NCBI GenBank assembly: GCA_011316305.1
Contig: SAUG01000056.1
Location: forward strand, 434,001 to 498,000
Reading direction: 5' to 3'
Source: Rusavskia elegans
Taxonomy: Eukaryota; Ascomycota; Lecanoromycetes; Teloschistales; Teloschistaceae
DNA length: 64,000 nucleotides
Positions 34,654-45,747 of the stretch are shown one piece after another (the stretch's first letter is position 1; every line of letters starts with the position of its first letter). The translations under genes and the position numbers were made by a program. A model generated the notes under the pieces. It did not search any database. It was given only the letters and a program-made list of their open reading frames with translations, and had not been told where the DNA came from.

Positions 34654-35535
34654 TCAATTGGCTACTTCGAATCGAATTTCCGTCGAATTCTATAATCTGA
34701 TCCGATTTTTTAGCGGGTCGAACCTAGATCGAATCCGAATTAAATCCGGATATCCGCTAAGCTTTCTATATATAGTATAATTTTATATTTATTAATATAT
34801 TTATTTATGCGATTAATCATTCGGATTTTTGATTTTAGTCTTTCACGATTCTAACGCTAGAGGCGCTAAACCGATCAGATTACGCAATTATTTAGTACTC
34901 AAGTATTTTACCGAGAACTCGAATTAAAGACTCCCGAAGGAGCTAGATCTGGACTAAAACCCAGAGGGAAACCGTAATCTATTTAATCTTATTAATTAAC
35001 TTAATTAAGTTCGATCGATCGGGCTAGGCCGAGACGATCTACTAACTAGGCCCTCTGTATTTTTAAACTCTATAAAAATCGACTTGGTCGATAGAAAAAA
35101 CTCAAGTATTTGGTTGGTCTTCGAGGGATTCGAACCTCCGACCCGCCGGATTAACTCCGCTAACTCCGAAGAGCGCTGGATCCGCTGGGCCTCCCGGTCA
35201 CACAGCGTTGCCGCTGCGCCACCAGGCTTTATTAATATATTAAATATATATTTTAGATAATATATTAAACTAATATATTTATATTTTCTAGAATTTTTCT
35301 AGTTAACGTAGTTAATTAATTAGAATTTTTTTAAATAAATCGATATAAATTTTATACTAAAGTTATATTTTTATACTAGAACTTAGTACTAAGATTTTAT
35401 CTTAGTAGATCGGATCGAATTAACTAACCCGGGGTTTGAAACCCGGTCGGATCGGGTTATATTTTCGTCTAATCTAATTCGGGTCGGGTCGGATTAGTTA
35501 ATTCGGATTCGAAATCCGATCCGACAGCCAATCTA
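34654..35535. mobile_element. hAT-type MITE, split by a SINE
   Basis: Starts TCAATTGGCTACTTCGAATC (mutated TAGACTGGCTACTTCGGGTC) and ends GACAGCCAATCTA. Without the SINE and its duplication it is about 440 bp, like the other copies. The flanks ATTTAAAG and AATTTTAAAG suggest an 8-bp duplication with a 1-base slip. It lies in the Helitron relic. Confidence 0.75.
34802..35227 (-). mobile_element. tRNA-headed SINE, about 426 bp
   Basis: Flanked by a 14-bp perfect duplication TTTATTAATATATT (34788-34801 and 35228-35241). The minus strand starts GCCTGGTGGCGCAGCGGCAA, containing a Pol III A box (TGGCGCAGCGG). About 80 bases on it has GGTTCGAATCC, a perfect B box. The tRNA-like head then leads into a body of about 300 bases and ends in a short A/T tail (ATAAATA) near 34802. 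The acceptor ends do not pair, so this is not a working tRNA. A SINE needs LINE machinery to move. It keeps GC and CpA/TpG and is much less mutated than the MITE it entered, so it is young. Confidence 0.8.
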
Positions 35536-36585
35536 AATTTTAAAGTCGAAGATAGACCGATACTATTAAAGCGAACTTTTAGTAATACTATTTTAGCTAT
35601 ATTTTAAAATAATATATCTAATCAAGAATATATATATCTATAATAATCTAAATAACCGGGAATTCGATTATTAGTTTAGTTAAATATTATATAATCCAGC
35701 TATATATAGTAATTTTTAACTCTCTAAATTTATTCTATAGTTTCGAGATAAAAAGACGTTTCGGAATAGTATCTATTTTTTCGATATTTTAGTTAGATTT
35801 AAATAGGATCTGTTATTTTATTATCAACGGTATATATTAGCTTTTTATAATATAATTATTAATAAAATTAATTCCGAATTAGTTTAAACAATAATAACCG
35901 ATTCGTATATATATAATACTATTAATATCTATTAAACGACTATAAAACGACCTAGAATTAAAATATATACGTCTAAATATCTTACTAATATCATATCTCG
36001 AAACCTTTTACTTTCGCGTCTAGATTTCCGAATCGATTATTCTATTATTTTAATATAGAAAACGAATATATAAAAAGATATAGTAAATAATATCCGGTTA
36101 ATTATTATCTATTTCGGCCGTTTTACTCTTAAAATTAGAATTATAAGAAGCGAATTTAATAGTTAAAAATAAATACTAAATCGGGTTATTTTTATTATAT
36201 CTAATAGAAAGCTGCCCGGTATAATTATTTTATAAAAGTAGTTTACGCTTCGGTTTAGCTTCGCTAAAATAATTAATAAATTATAAAACTAGATATTAAA
36301 TATAATTAATCTAGATCTATAGAAAAAGACTTTTAACTACGGTTATTTATATATCGCTTTATTAAAAGTAATAGATATTATAGATATAAAAATATTTTTA
36401 AAATAGTTTTATTATAACGCGGCGATTATATATTATAACTAAAATTATAGAAAAAAAATTAATAGTTTATCGATTTAGTTAATCTATTTTAGATTTTTTA
36501 AATTTTAATCTATATCTTCTAGAAATTCCGCTAATATAACCCCCGATTTAATATTAATTTTATTTAATCTTTTTTCGAAATAATT

Positions 36586-36745
36586 GTTCCGAATCTGCCG
36601 TTTTGAAAAAAACCTATAATAATAACTATTTTAATCTTAAATCTAATAACTAGTTTAGTTCCGAACCTGCCGTTTTAAAAAAATTCTATAATAATAACCA
36701 ATTTAATTTCGAATCTACTATTTTAAAATTCTATAATAACTACCG
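36586..36745. repeat. degenerate minisatellite, three units
   Basis: Three tandem units share TTCCGAATCTGCCGTTTT, then A-rich sequence and TCTATAATAATAAC. They start near 36586, 36658 and 36708. Unit lengths differ (about 72, 51 and 38 bases). It lies just after the Helitron helicase end. No function is proposed. Confidence 0.55.
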
Positions 36746-38960
36746 ATATAATCTTTTGTATTTAAAATTATTAGTATTATCGAAACGGTCTAAATCGAAT
36801 TTTTTTATTATATTTTCCGCTATAGTAGTTACGGGAGTACAGATTTATAACTATATATAGGATTTTTATAGTATTAACTTTTTTCAAAAATATAATATTT
36901 AGATATTAGTTCTAATATAGACTATCTAGCTATAAACTATTATAGATACGGCTATTTACTATTTTTAGTATATCTTTTACCCGATTCTAATAGGTTAAAG
37001 CTAATTCTATTAGTAGTTCTTTATTTAAATTTAGATCTAAAAACTTATATCTTCTATTACTACGGTTTTTTTTAAATAACTATTTCGGATGCTAAAACTA
37101 GTAGCGGACGCGGTTTATTCTTAATATAATATTTATATTACTTAAATTTATATTCGGCGCTTTTATTTTCTTATATCTAGCTATTATAGAATTAATTTTT
37201 AAAATTAGAATCTATTATAGCTTCGTATACGCGGTTATTGAAATTTCCTAATATAGATTAATCTATATCTATAGCCGATATATAAAAAAGATATATATAT
37301 AGAAAGAATATCAGCCTATTTTTTTTTAATAGATATAGTTTATATAGAAACCTTTTATAATTTTATCTATAATAATATAATTCCGGTATATCCCGCTAGA
37401 ACTTTTATAGAATATATATAGATAGACTATTATATCCTCGAGAATATATATAAAAACGACTTTCGAATTTTCCGCTTTTTTTACTTTCTATATAAATTCT
37501 TTATCGGTTATTTTTTATTAAATAGAACTACTGGTTCGGCCTATTAAAATCTAGTTACTAAATTAGATCTAATAATTATTTTAAATATTTAAATATATTA
37601 TTAGAATATCGATATTTTCTATAGATATACTAAATTAGTATATATTCGGTTTCTAGATTTAAATAGCTTTAGAAAGATTTACGTTCGATTTCGGCTCTAT
37701 TATTAAAATCCGATTTTTTTTCTATTTCGAAGTAATAGCGCTTGTTCTATATTAGATCTATTTCTAATTCTATTTTTTCAAAATCTATTACTATAAAGTA
37801 ATTACGGTAAATTATATCTATTTTTAAAAACAAATTATAGAACGCCGATTCGGAAGTAATAGCTTTTTACGAGATTAAGATATAGTTTATTTCGGGTATA
37901 AAAATCGACTTCGAAGAAATAATCCCGAATAATTCGATAGTATCTATTATAAACTCTTTAAAATATTTATAAAATAGTTTTATAATTTTATATCTATTTA
38001 TAATTAGAATTTTTATATTTTCTAAAATAGATACTAGTATCGATTCGAGTTCTATATTTTTTTAAATAATCGAATTAACTAAAGATACGATTTTTAAAAT
38101 TACTATATTTTTTTTTTTTAATTTTTTTATTAGTTTTTTTTCTAGATTCGGTAAATTCTTTTCTATAATTTAGAGAAAAATCGGGATTATTTATTTAAAA
38201 AAAAGGCGATCTATAAATATAAATCTATTTTAATTAATATCGGTTCCGGTATTTTATATCGATAGTCTTTTTTTATTATCTAGATTATTTCTATCTAAAA
38301 CTATTAATACGGTATAGAATTTCATAATAAAAATAGATTCGGAAAATTTATCGGATTTCGTCGATATAGAAATATATTCTTCTATTTTAATCTTTTTTAG
38401 AATATTTATTTATTCTAGAATATTATTATACCGAGTAGATTTAGATCTAGATTTAGGCTATGAATTAACTAATACTATAGCGATTTCCGATTCTAAAATT
38501 AAATAGTAGATATAGATCTAATATTAATAATATAATAGATTTATAGCTTTTTTATACTATTTCTATATTAATATTTTTCGAATCTATTAAATAAAAATTC
38601 CGATTTAAGATCCGAGAATAAAAAATAATACTAAATCTTAGACTAAAAATTTTTAGAAAAATATTTATACCGTATCTTCTACTATTACTAAAGTTCTAGA
38701 TGTTAGAGAGAACCGCGCTAGATCTAAAAGAGTAAAAAAATTAAAAAAATAGAAAAAGAATTTTAAAATATATTATAGAATAGATAATATCTTTTTAATA
38801 CAAAAAATAGTTTTAAAATTATTTTCTTAATAGTTTTTAAAATAGAGCTTTGAAAAATCCGGAAGCTATATAGGGCCGATGATAGACTATAAAACGAGGT
38901 ACGAACAAATAGAATATATCGATCCGATATAGCGACGGGCTCGTTATATTGTACCAAAGT
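36746..38960. other. RIP'd AT-rich DNA, unassigned
   Basis: About 2.2 kb of heavily mutated DNA between the Helitron and the Copia fragment. Long frames with TAA/TAG stops exist on the plus strand (37480-37850), but I recognise no motif. It could be the Helitron 3' region, a captured gene or another transposon. The 64-codon minus frame at 38763-38957 shows no domain. Confidence 0.4.
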
Positions 38961-41030
38961 CTAGATTTAAGCTGGAGTTAATCTCGATAAAGACGTATAT
39001 TAAAAGAAATTAATTAAATAAACGGAGATATCGGAAAATCGTTCTCGTAGAATTAATATATAGTAATAAATGTTCTAAATACTATATAAAAGGTCTATGA
39101 AACTCTATTTTTTATTTACTAAAAAACAGTTATATATATTATACTTTTCTCTTTATTTTTCTTTTAGCGGCGAGTTATATTATCTAGTAGAGTATTTTTA
39201 TCTTAATTTTTGATTTTCGTAGAGCTCGAGGTTTCTTTATTAACTTTAGTATAGATTCTTTCAGCTCCTCTTCGTTATTTTTTAACGTTCTAAAAATATA
39301 AATATTATTAAATATATCGATTTTTATACGAACTAAATCTTCTATTTAATAAATTACTTTTATTAGAAAAATTCCTTCTAGGTTAGTTAGAATTTATTTA
39401 TTATCGGATTTATCGAGTCTATATTCGTTTATAATACTATATTATAGCGAAGTTATATCCTTTAAAATAAAAGGATTCGGATAGTATTTAGCTTCCTTTT
39501 TTTTTCTTTCTTTTAACTAGATATTTAAAATAGAAGCTTCTATTACTCCGTAGATTTATAAACGACGATATTATTATTTTCGTCGCTATTACTAAATTTC
39601 GTAATCCGGTAAAAAGTATCTATCCAAGAAATATCTAATATTATATTAAAAAACAACTCTTATATAAACTTAACTAGATTAATTTTTCTAGGCGTATAGA
39701 ATAATAATTCGTTAAAAGTAATATTACGAACTCTATTTATTTTATATTAGCTTAGAATCCAGATATTAAAGATGTTTATACTATCGTAACTAACTAATAA
39801 TCTAATAAAAACTTATAGAAAGAATTTATCTTTACGAATAATTAGATTTTTAAAGAGATAAATTTTATAAATACAGGTTCGTAAAAAGCTAAAATTAGAA
39901 AAATTATATATAATCTTCTCGAAAGAAATCTCCTAGGTATATTTCTTTACAGGAGTACGATTTATTAAAATTTCTACGGTCTATAAAATCCGGGGCTATA
40001 TATAAACTAGAAGATAAATAGTAGTTTTTATTACTTTCGCCTTTATAATAAAAATATATTTTAAACGTTTCAAATAACTATTCTATTCCGAAATAGACGA
40101 CGTTAATAGCTTTTATATAATATCTAACTCGGTAATAACAATAGAAAACTCGTTATCTAAAGCTTTTTCGCTATTAAATCTAATAAATATAACCTTACTA
40201 TTGTATCGATTTTTAATAATCTTTACTACTTTACGTAGAGAGATAAATACTTCTAACTTCGAACGATAAGTAAATACTAGATAGAAGTCTAATTTCGAAT
40301 AGATAATATATAAAATCTATTCGTATTTATTCAAAGCGATCGTTATTGGAATTAGATTATAGATAATATAGTAAAAAGGCTTATCCGATAACTTTCACTT
40401 CTTCGGCGACTATAAAATAATTTAATAAACTTTCAATAAAATATAGATCTCGTACTTATTTATAGCAGGTATTTTCGCTTTATCTATAATTTCTATTTCT
40501 TTGACTATTTACGAGAGGTATTAAATAGTATTATTAGTAGCGTAATTAAAAAGCTAGTATTAATTATATATAGTATCGGATTTCTCTTCTATAGTAAAAG
40601 ATACTACGTTTCCTTTATTATTTAAATCATTTTCGAATAAATAATAGTTTCAAATTCTAGTAAAGGTAATAATGATTTTACTATTACGTTTAAAGCGGCG
40701 GCGTCTAGTATCGATAAGAAAATTAATTTTATTTTCTAATATATTTTCTAAGATAATATTGGTTATAAAATACGGAATACAGCTAACGTTTTTAATATTA
40801 ATTTATTACAAGCCTAACGATAATATAACTATAACATCTATTTTACTATATATAATAATAGATATTAATTTTTATCTAGTAATAAATAAAGATCTATCGG
40901 TACAGTCCTGTTCTTCAATAAAACGATAAGATATAATATTATTATAGATATATATCGTGGAACTCCTATTAAAAATTTAAAATAAACGTAGATTATAATT
41001 AATAGTAAAGTTCTCGGGAAAAATAATTTA
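38961..41030 (-). pseudogene. Copia protease/integrase relic, minus strand
   Basis: From right to left the minus strand gives a Copia protease-like region (about 40930-40700), a gag-pre-integrase block (I-I-T-F-T-R-I-x-N-Y-Y-L-F-E near 40660; A-T-N-N-T-I near 40530), an integrase core with E-Q-N-S-Y-L near 40090, and N-R-T-P-V-K-K-Y-T near 39960. The Y-D-S-I-N-I-F-N-I-W-I block lies near 39780 and I-T-F-N-E-L-L-F-Y-T-P-R-K near 39710-39680. RT was expected further left but was not found, so the element is cut. The minus-strand LTR element at 41031-44354 interrupts its 5' side. Its sequence differs from the 3533-10353 Copia, so it is a different family member. Confidence 0.75.
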
Positions 41031-41438
41031 AAGAGCGTTACGTTCGAGTCTAGCTACAGCCGTAGGCGTAGTCCGAACTACTAAATAGTAAGGAAGTCCT
41101 AATATAGATTATCGTAACTAATCCCGTATAGCCGCGAAGATATAGTAATAAAATTATAATATATCTATATTATAAAAATAATTAAAAAAAGAATAGTAGA
41201 AAAATATTTAATAATTATATTAATAACTAAGAAAAGAAGTAATCTAATAGAAGAAAAAGCGATATATATAGTAAAAATAGCCGATAGTACTAATAGATAG
41301 CCGTCTACTAAAAACTTCTATTATAAAACTCGGCTATAACAGCTATCGGCGGCTATAAATAATTAGGCTTATTTATCTAGCTAATTTTCTAGCGTATTTA
41401 TATAGAATTATTAATATAATATAGCTTTCTTTATATTA
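41031..41438 (-). repeat. 3' LTR of copy 3 (minus strand)
   Basis: Begins GAGCGTTACGTTCGAGTCTA and includes CGTAGTCCGAACTACTAAAT, complement of the family landmarks. The outermost 17 or so bases are missing or altered. Confidence 0.75.
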
Positions 41439-42899
41439 TTTTCTGCCTAGCCTTTCCGTATACGGGGTTTTTAAAATCTAACTATTCTTTTTTTTTTTTT
41501 TTTTTTTTAATATTTCTATTATATATTTTTAAAAAGGTAAATATTTAAAATCTTTCTATCGAATTTAGAAAAAAAATATTATTATACCTTTTCCTTATAG
41601 TTTCTATATTCGAGATCTTTTAAAAAAAATATAAAGTTAAAGTTGGTAGTAATATATATAGTGAGTATACTTAGATTTAGAAATTTTATAATTTTTTAAT
41701 TTCCAATACTACCTATATTTTTATTTATTTTTATACCTTTTCTAACTACTAATATCCGTAGGAAAACGTTTTAAAAATAAAAAAAATAAACTTCGGTCCG
41801 ATATAAGAAATATTTTTAATAAATATATTAAAATATAATATCGTATTAAATCTTTTTTAGATTCTAAAAAAGAAATTCGTAATTAGTATTTTATTTAAAA
41901 GTTGGATCTCCGCCGCCTTTTTAGAAAGTAAAAATGTTTTATTATTTATTATCGCGTTTTAGATAAGCGTAAAAGTAATCTTGTCGTTTAGAAGTAACGC
42001 GTATTATCGCGTTTTAATAATCTAGTTATATTTTATTCCTCCGTAGGTTTTATACTAGCCGCGTAAAAGATATCTATTAAATTAATTCCTAGTTTCGATT
42101 CGGTTAATTTAAATCGATTTCTAAAGAAATTCGATTTTTTTTAGCTTCTAGATTTAGTACGCGTATAAAAAAGTATCTAATTAAAAATTCCTTTATATCG
42201 TACCTATTTATATTAAATTAGGTTTCGATATTATAAATTCTATCCGGATTTTCTAGTCTTTCCGCTAATTCCTATTTTCTAATAACCATTTTATTCTATA
42301 ATAATAAGGTTAGAAACTATTAATCTTTTAGTTATATACTTAATATAGAGTCTAGCGTTCATTTTTCTAGTTATATTTCTAGTTTAAACGTAGAGTTATA
42401 TTTACTCCTTTCTATTTTTTTTAATAATACTTTTATAGATTTTTTTAATATCTTCTATCTATAATTCCTAGATTATTTCCTAAATTTTATTATATTTTAG
42501 CGCTAGTTACGAAAATAGATAATAATACTCTTTTTAGAGTTTTATTTCCTATATTTCGCCTCCTTTTTTAAAAAGGTTATTAATTTCTTTAATCTATTTA
42601 TAATTTATATTTAATATAATATCGAATCTTTTATATAAAAGTTTTTTATATATAAAAAGATATACTATTTACGATTTTATTTTTTTTCTGACTATATTTT
42701 CTTATATCGATATTCTAGAAATTAATTCTTTCTATTCGTTTCCGAATATAATATATTATATAGTACTTTCGGTTATTATAAAATCTGAAATTCCGATAAA
42801 TCTATTTCTTATTTTAATTTCGATTTCTATAATTCTATTATTCTTTTATAGATATATTTAGATAAATCTTTTAATTTAGTTATATAGTCCTTTTATAAT

Positions 42900-43900
42900 T
42901 TTATTTTCTTTTTTTCTATTTATAAAAGCTATTAATTTATAATCTCTAATTTTAATTATAAGCGTAGTTATAAAAGGTTTCTCGGTTTTATATAATTTAA
43001 ATTCTATTATTAGCTTTTTTTTTATTCTTCTAGAATCTATAGGGTACTATTCGGTCCTTTCTTTATCTAATAGATAAATAAGGAAATTATTATTATAGTA
43101 GACTATCTAACTTTTAATTATATATTTTCTAGCTTTTTTTCCGGATAATTCCTTTATTATTTTAAACTAGTATTCGGTTGCCTCTATTACCTTTTTATTT
43201 AAATAATTCTTTTTAAAGTATTCCGTCTTTCTATATAAATAATAAATTTTAATCTATAATCTTTTAATTTTAGTAGTATTAAATTTTATTAGATTTCCTT
43301 TAAACTATTTTTTAGCGGGTTCTATTTTACTAAACGTCTATTTATCTAAATATATTTCGTACTATCTAGTATTAATTCTAGTCGCTAGCTTAATAAAAGA
43401 CGCTAGCGAATCTAGTTTTTTAATTACTACTATAGCTTCCTTAATTTTTATATAGAACCTTTTATAGAAATAGATTTTTAGAGTTAAATTTTTCTAATCT
43501 ATTTTATAAACTAATATTCTAAACTAGATAATATAGATAGCTACCGACTTCTACTATTTTAGAACTATTAGTTTTCTTTCTATTACTCTATTTTTATTAT
43601 TATTTCCGAAAGCTTTTATTATAGCTATAATTAGATTACCGAAGGTATAGAAAATCTATAATATTTTATTTTTCTTTTAACTTTTCGGGTTATTAAAATA
43701 GTCTTTTATACGAGGTTATACCTAATTAAAAGCTATATTTCTTAGATATAATATTATAAATAGAACTTTAATCGTTTTATTTAAAAACTGGTATATATAT
43801 AATATAAAGTAGTTATTTATTTAGATAAACTAAGATTTCAATAATCTTCGATCTCTTTTATAGATATTAGATATTACTATTTTAATAGTATTACTTTAAT
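42900..43900 (-). pseudogene. Gag relic of LTR copy 3
   Basis: The minus strand repeats the Gag reading of copies 1 and 2, including the helical core and the ruined zinc knuckle near 43190-43260. Stops are TAA/TAG. The downstream protease-like part continues to about 42650. Confidence 0.6.
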
Positions 43901-43942
43901 CTATAAAGTAGAAAATAAAACTAATATAATAAATTATTAAAA

Positions 43943-44354
43943 TATAATATTTCTATATATTAAAGGGCGTTATACTTAAATCTAGCTATAGCTATAGGCG
44001 TAGTACGAACTATTAAATAGTAAAAGAATCCTAGTATAGATTATTGTAACTAATTCCGCGTAGCCGCGAAGATATAATTATAATATTATAGGGCTTCTAT
44101 ATTATAGAAGTAATTAAAAAGAAAATAGTAAAAATATATTAAATAATTATATTAATAACTAATAAAAAAAGCTATCTAATAGAAATAAAAAGCGATATAT
44201 ATAGTAAAAGTAGCTAATAGTACCGATAGATAGCTATCTATTAAAAATCTCTATTATAAAGGTCGGCTATAGCAACTATAGGCGGCTATAGATAATTAGA
44301 CTCGCTTGCTTGGCCAATCTTCCAGCGTGCCTCTATAGAGTCGTAAATGTAACA
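43943..44354 (-). repeat. 5' LTR of copy 3 (minus strand)
   Basis: 412 bp, from TATAATATTTCTATATATTA to AAATGTAACA. It contains GGGCGTTATACTTAAATCTA and GCGTAGTACGAACTATTAAA. The last 60 bases are least mutated (CTTGCTTGGCCAATCTTCCA). Confidence 0.8.
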
Positions 44355-44589
44355 AAATCTTCTTTACTAATCGATTCTACTATAATAATAAAATAGTAAA
44401 TCTTTTTTTCTAGTCGATTCTACTATAAATTCGTTAAATAATTTATTAACTAAATAAATCTGATATAGAAATATACGATACCGGGCTTATAATTATAAAT
44501 AGGTAGAAGTAGCAGTTATAATAATTAATTAAAAAAAAATCGAAATCTATAGAAATTCTAAATTATATAAAGAATATTAAGCGCTAGAT
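44355..44589. other. AT-rich DNA right of LTR copy 3
   Basis: RIP'd sequence with two near-repeats of CGATTCTACTATAA (about 44371 and 44407). No gene. It may be the interrupted upstream part of the minus-strand Copia relic. Confidence 0.35.
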
Positions 44590-44760
44590 TCGATCAGGAA
44601 CACGCTAAACCCCTTTAGAGTCATCACGTGATTTCTCATCAGAAAAATGAAAATGGGTTTATCACATCCACCACATGGGCCACATGCAGGCTCACATAAT
44701 ACTAAAAGGTTTCAGAAGTTCGGTACAGTCGCACTGGACGTAATAGAACTTCTTGTTTAT
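44590..44760. other. short unmutated patch rich in CpA/TpG
   Basis: About 170 bases of ordinary-looking DNA (with CATCACGTGATTTCTCATCA and CCACATGGGCCACATGCAGG) lie between AT-rich blocks. No ORF, TIR or duplication was found. It may be a recent insertion, or a remnant that RIP spared. Confidence 0.5.
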
Positions 44761-44932
44761 TACTAACCAGATTTAGTAGATCTCTCGCTGTATTGATATA
44801 TACAGTAATATTACTACTTTACTTATATTGCTATAAAGTTAGTAAATAGTAAACGTTATTGCGTATCGAAAATATTTACCTAGTAGCAGTCTTTAATAAA
44901 CCCGCTATTATTTTAAACTTCGTAATTAACGA

Positions 44933-45415
44933 CTATATAACGTTTATCTCGTATATATAATCTAATAGATAGCTATCTAAAGGCTTGCTATCTCTAGCCG
45001 TATTTATTACCTTGGTATCCGAAGTAAGGTTTCTATCGAGCTCGCTTTTTATCGTTCTGTTAATTTTCCCGAAGACTTTTTCGTATATAATATAAATATT
45101 AGTTAGAATTCTAAAAGCCAATCGATTAAAAATACTATTATCGTTATAGGCTATAAACGACCTTCCTAATACCTGGAGTTCCGTCGATATATTTAAAATA
45201 TAATAACCGATAGTTTTAACTATCGTAGCTCCGTTGCCGGGACCGGAGAATCCTGCAAGCGTAAAGATATCTATAGAGATATACGATACTGCAGTACTGG
45301 TAAAAAGAAGTCTTTCAGCGACGTTTACGGCGTTTATAGTATAGAGATTTATTTTAATCTTTGTTAGAGCTTTGTAGGGTATAAGGTCGTTGATAGGACG
45401 ACTATTTAAGATCAC
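44933..45415 (-). pseudogene. 160-codon open frame, gene relic of uncertain family
   Basis: An uninterrupted 160-codon minus-strand frame with ATG at 45415 and TAA at 44933, the longest open frame outside the secreted-protein gene. It is rich in Ile, Tyr and Asn, as expected if RIP has altered an ordinary protein. A helical stretch (about residues 65-120) loosely resembles the N-terminal helical domain of fungal STAND-type proteins, like the divergent neighbour at 45748, but I am not sure. Its 5' end faces that gene across about 330 bp. It could still be open by chance; expression seems unlikely. Confidence 0.4.
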
Positions 45416-45747
45416 GTCGTTATTTATTATTATTTATTATTGGGTTTGGAGGTTTAACGCTGTTTATAATAGCGACGTATATTAAAATTAGCTGACTCAA
45501 GCTGCGTAATAACGGCGGGCGCCTAAATATAGATCCTATATACGTTAAAGCTGTAGTAGGATAATAAGGCTGACTTTCGCAGCTTTATCTTACTAGCAGA
45601 TCAGTATTAGAGACTGTACGGGGAAGTTTTTTACTTCTGCCTAAATATCTCCTTACTCGAACTGACGTAATAATTATTATATTAACTTTAAACAGTAAGA
45701 TAGATTCGCTCGCTCCGTGTAGTTCTCCTAGTAACTCGAGAGCTATA

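Larger units (their letters stand above)
24821..36480 (+). pseudogene. Helitron Rep/helicase relic in four pieces
   Basis: Pieces 24821-29745, 30229-30290, 34266-34645 and 35536-36480 read in the same direction once insertions are skipped. An acidic Asn/Asp/Ser-rich tract lies at 26480-26700. The Rep domain has a F-I-T-I-T-T-N-L-K block near 28135 (canonical F-x-T-x-T-x-N-P-K-W) and, at 28310-28345, Y-Q-K-R followed by V-F-Y-I-Y-I. There the HUH motif P-H-M-H has both His changed to Tyr. Y-P-I-Y-R and R-I-I-N-P-S blocks follow at 28590-28870. The helicase C-terminus is clear at 36240-36390: F-x-L-R-F-S-F-A-K-I-I-N-K matches F-P-V-R-x-C-F-A-M-T-I-N-K, then L-Y-I-A-L matches Q-L-Y-V-A-L-S-R. 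Helitrons move by rolling-circle replication. The exact 5' and 3' ends were not found. Confidence 0.75.
41031..44354 (-). mobile_element. gag-bearing LTR retrotransposon, copy 3, minus strand
   Basis: LTRs at 41031-41438 and 43943-44354 are reverse complements of the LTR at 19644. The right end reads TCGTAAATGTAACA, complement of a TGTTACATTTACGA start. The left end seems cut by about 17 bases, since the expected TATAACGTC is absent before GAGCGTTACG. The internal gag relic runs leftwards, with the ruined zinc knuckle (Y-L-Y-R-K-T-E-Y-F-K-K-N-Y) at about 43190-43260. No target duplication was confirmed. The part near 44300-44340 keeps CpA/TpG. Confidence 0.8.

Noticed and set aside
35100..35227. 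Working tRNA gene on the minus strand
   Set aside because: A and B boxes are good, but the acceptor ends do not pair, the T stem has a mismatch and the unit continues into a 300-base body with a 14-bp duplication. SINE head is the better call.
38763..38957. 64-codon minus-strand ORF
   Set aside because: No domain; in RIP'd DNA rich in Ile/Phe/Tyr codons such frames arise by chance.
40672..40929. 85-codon plus-strand ORF
   Set aside because: The minus strand there reads as Copia protease/integrase; the plus frame is a shadow.
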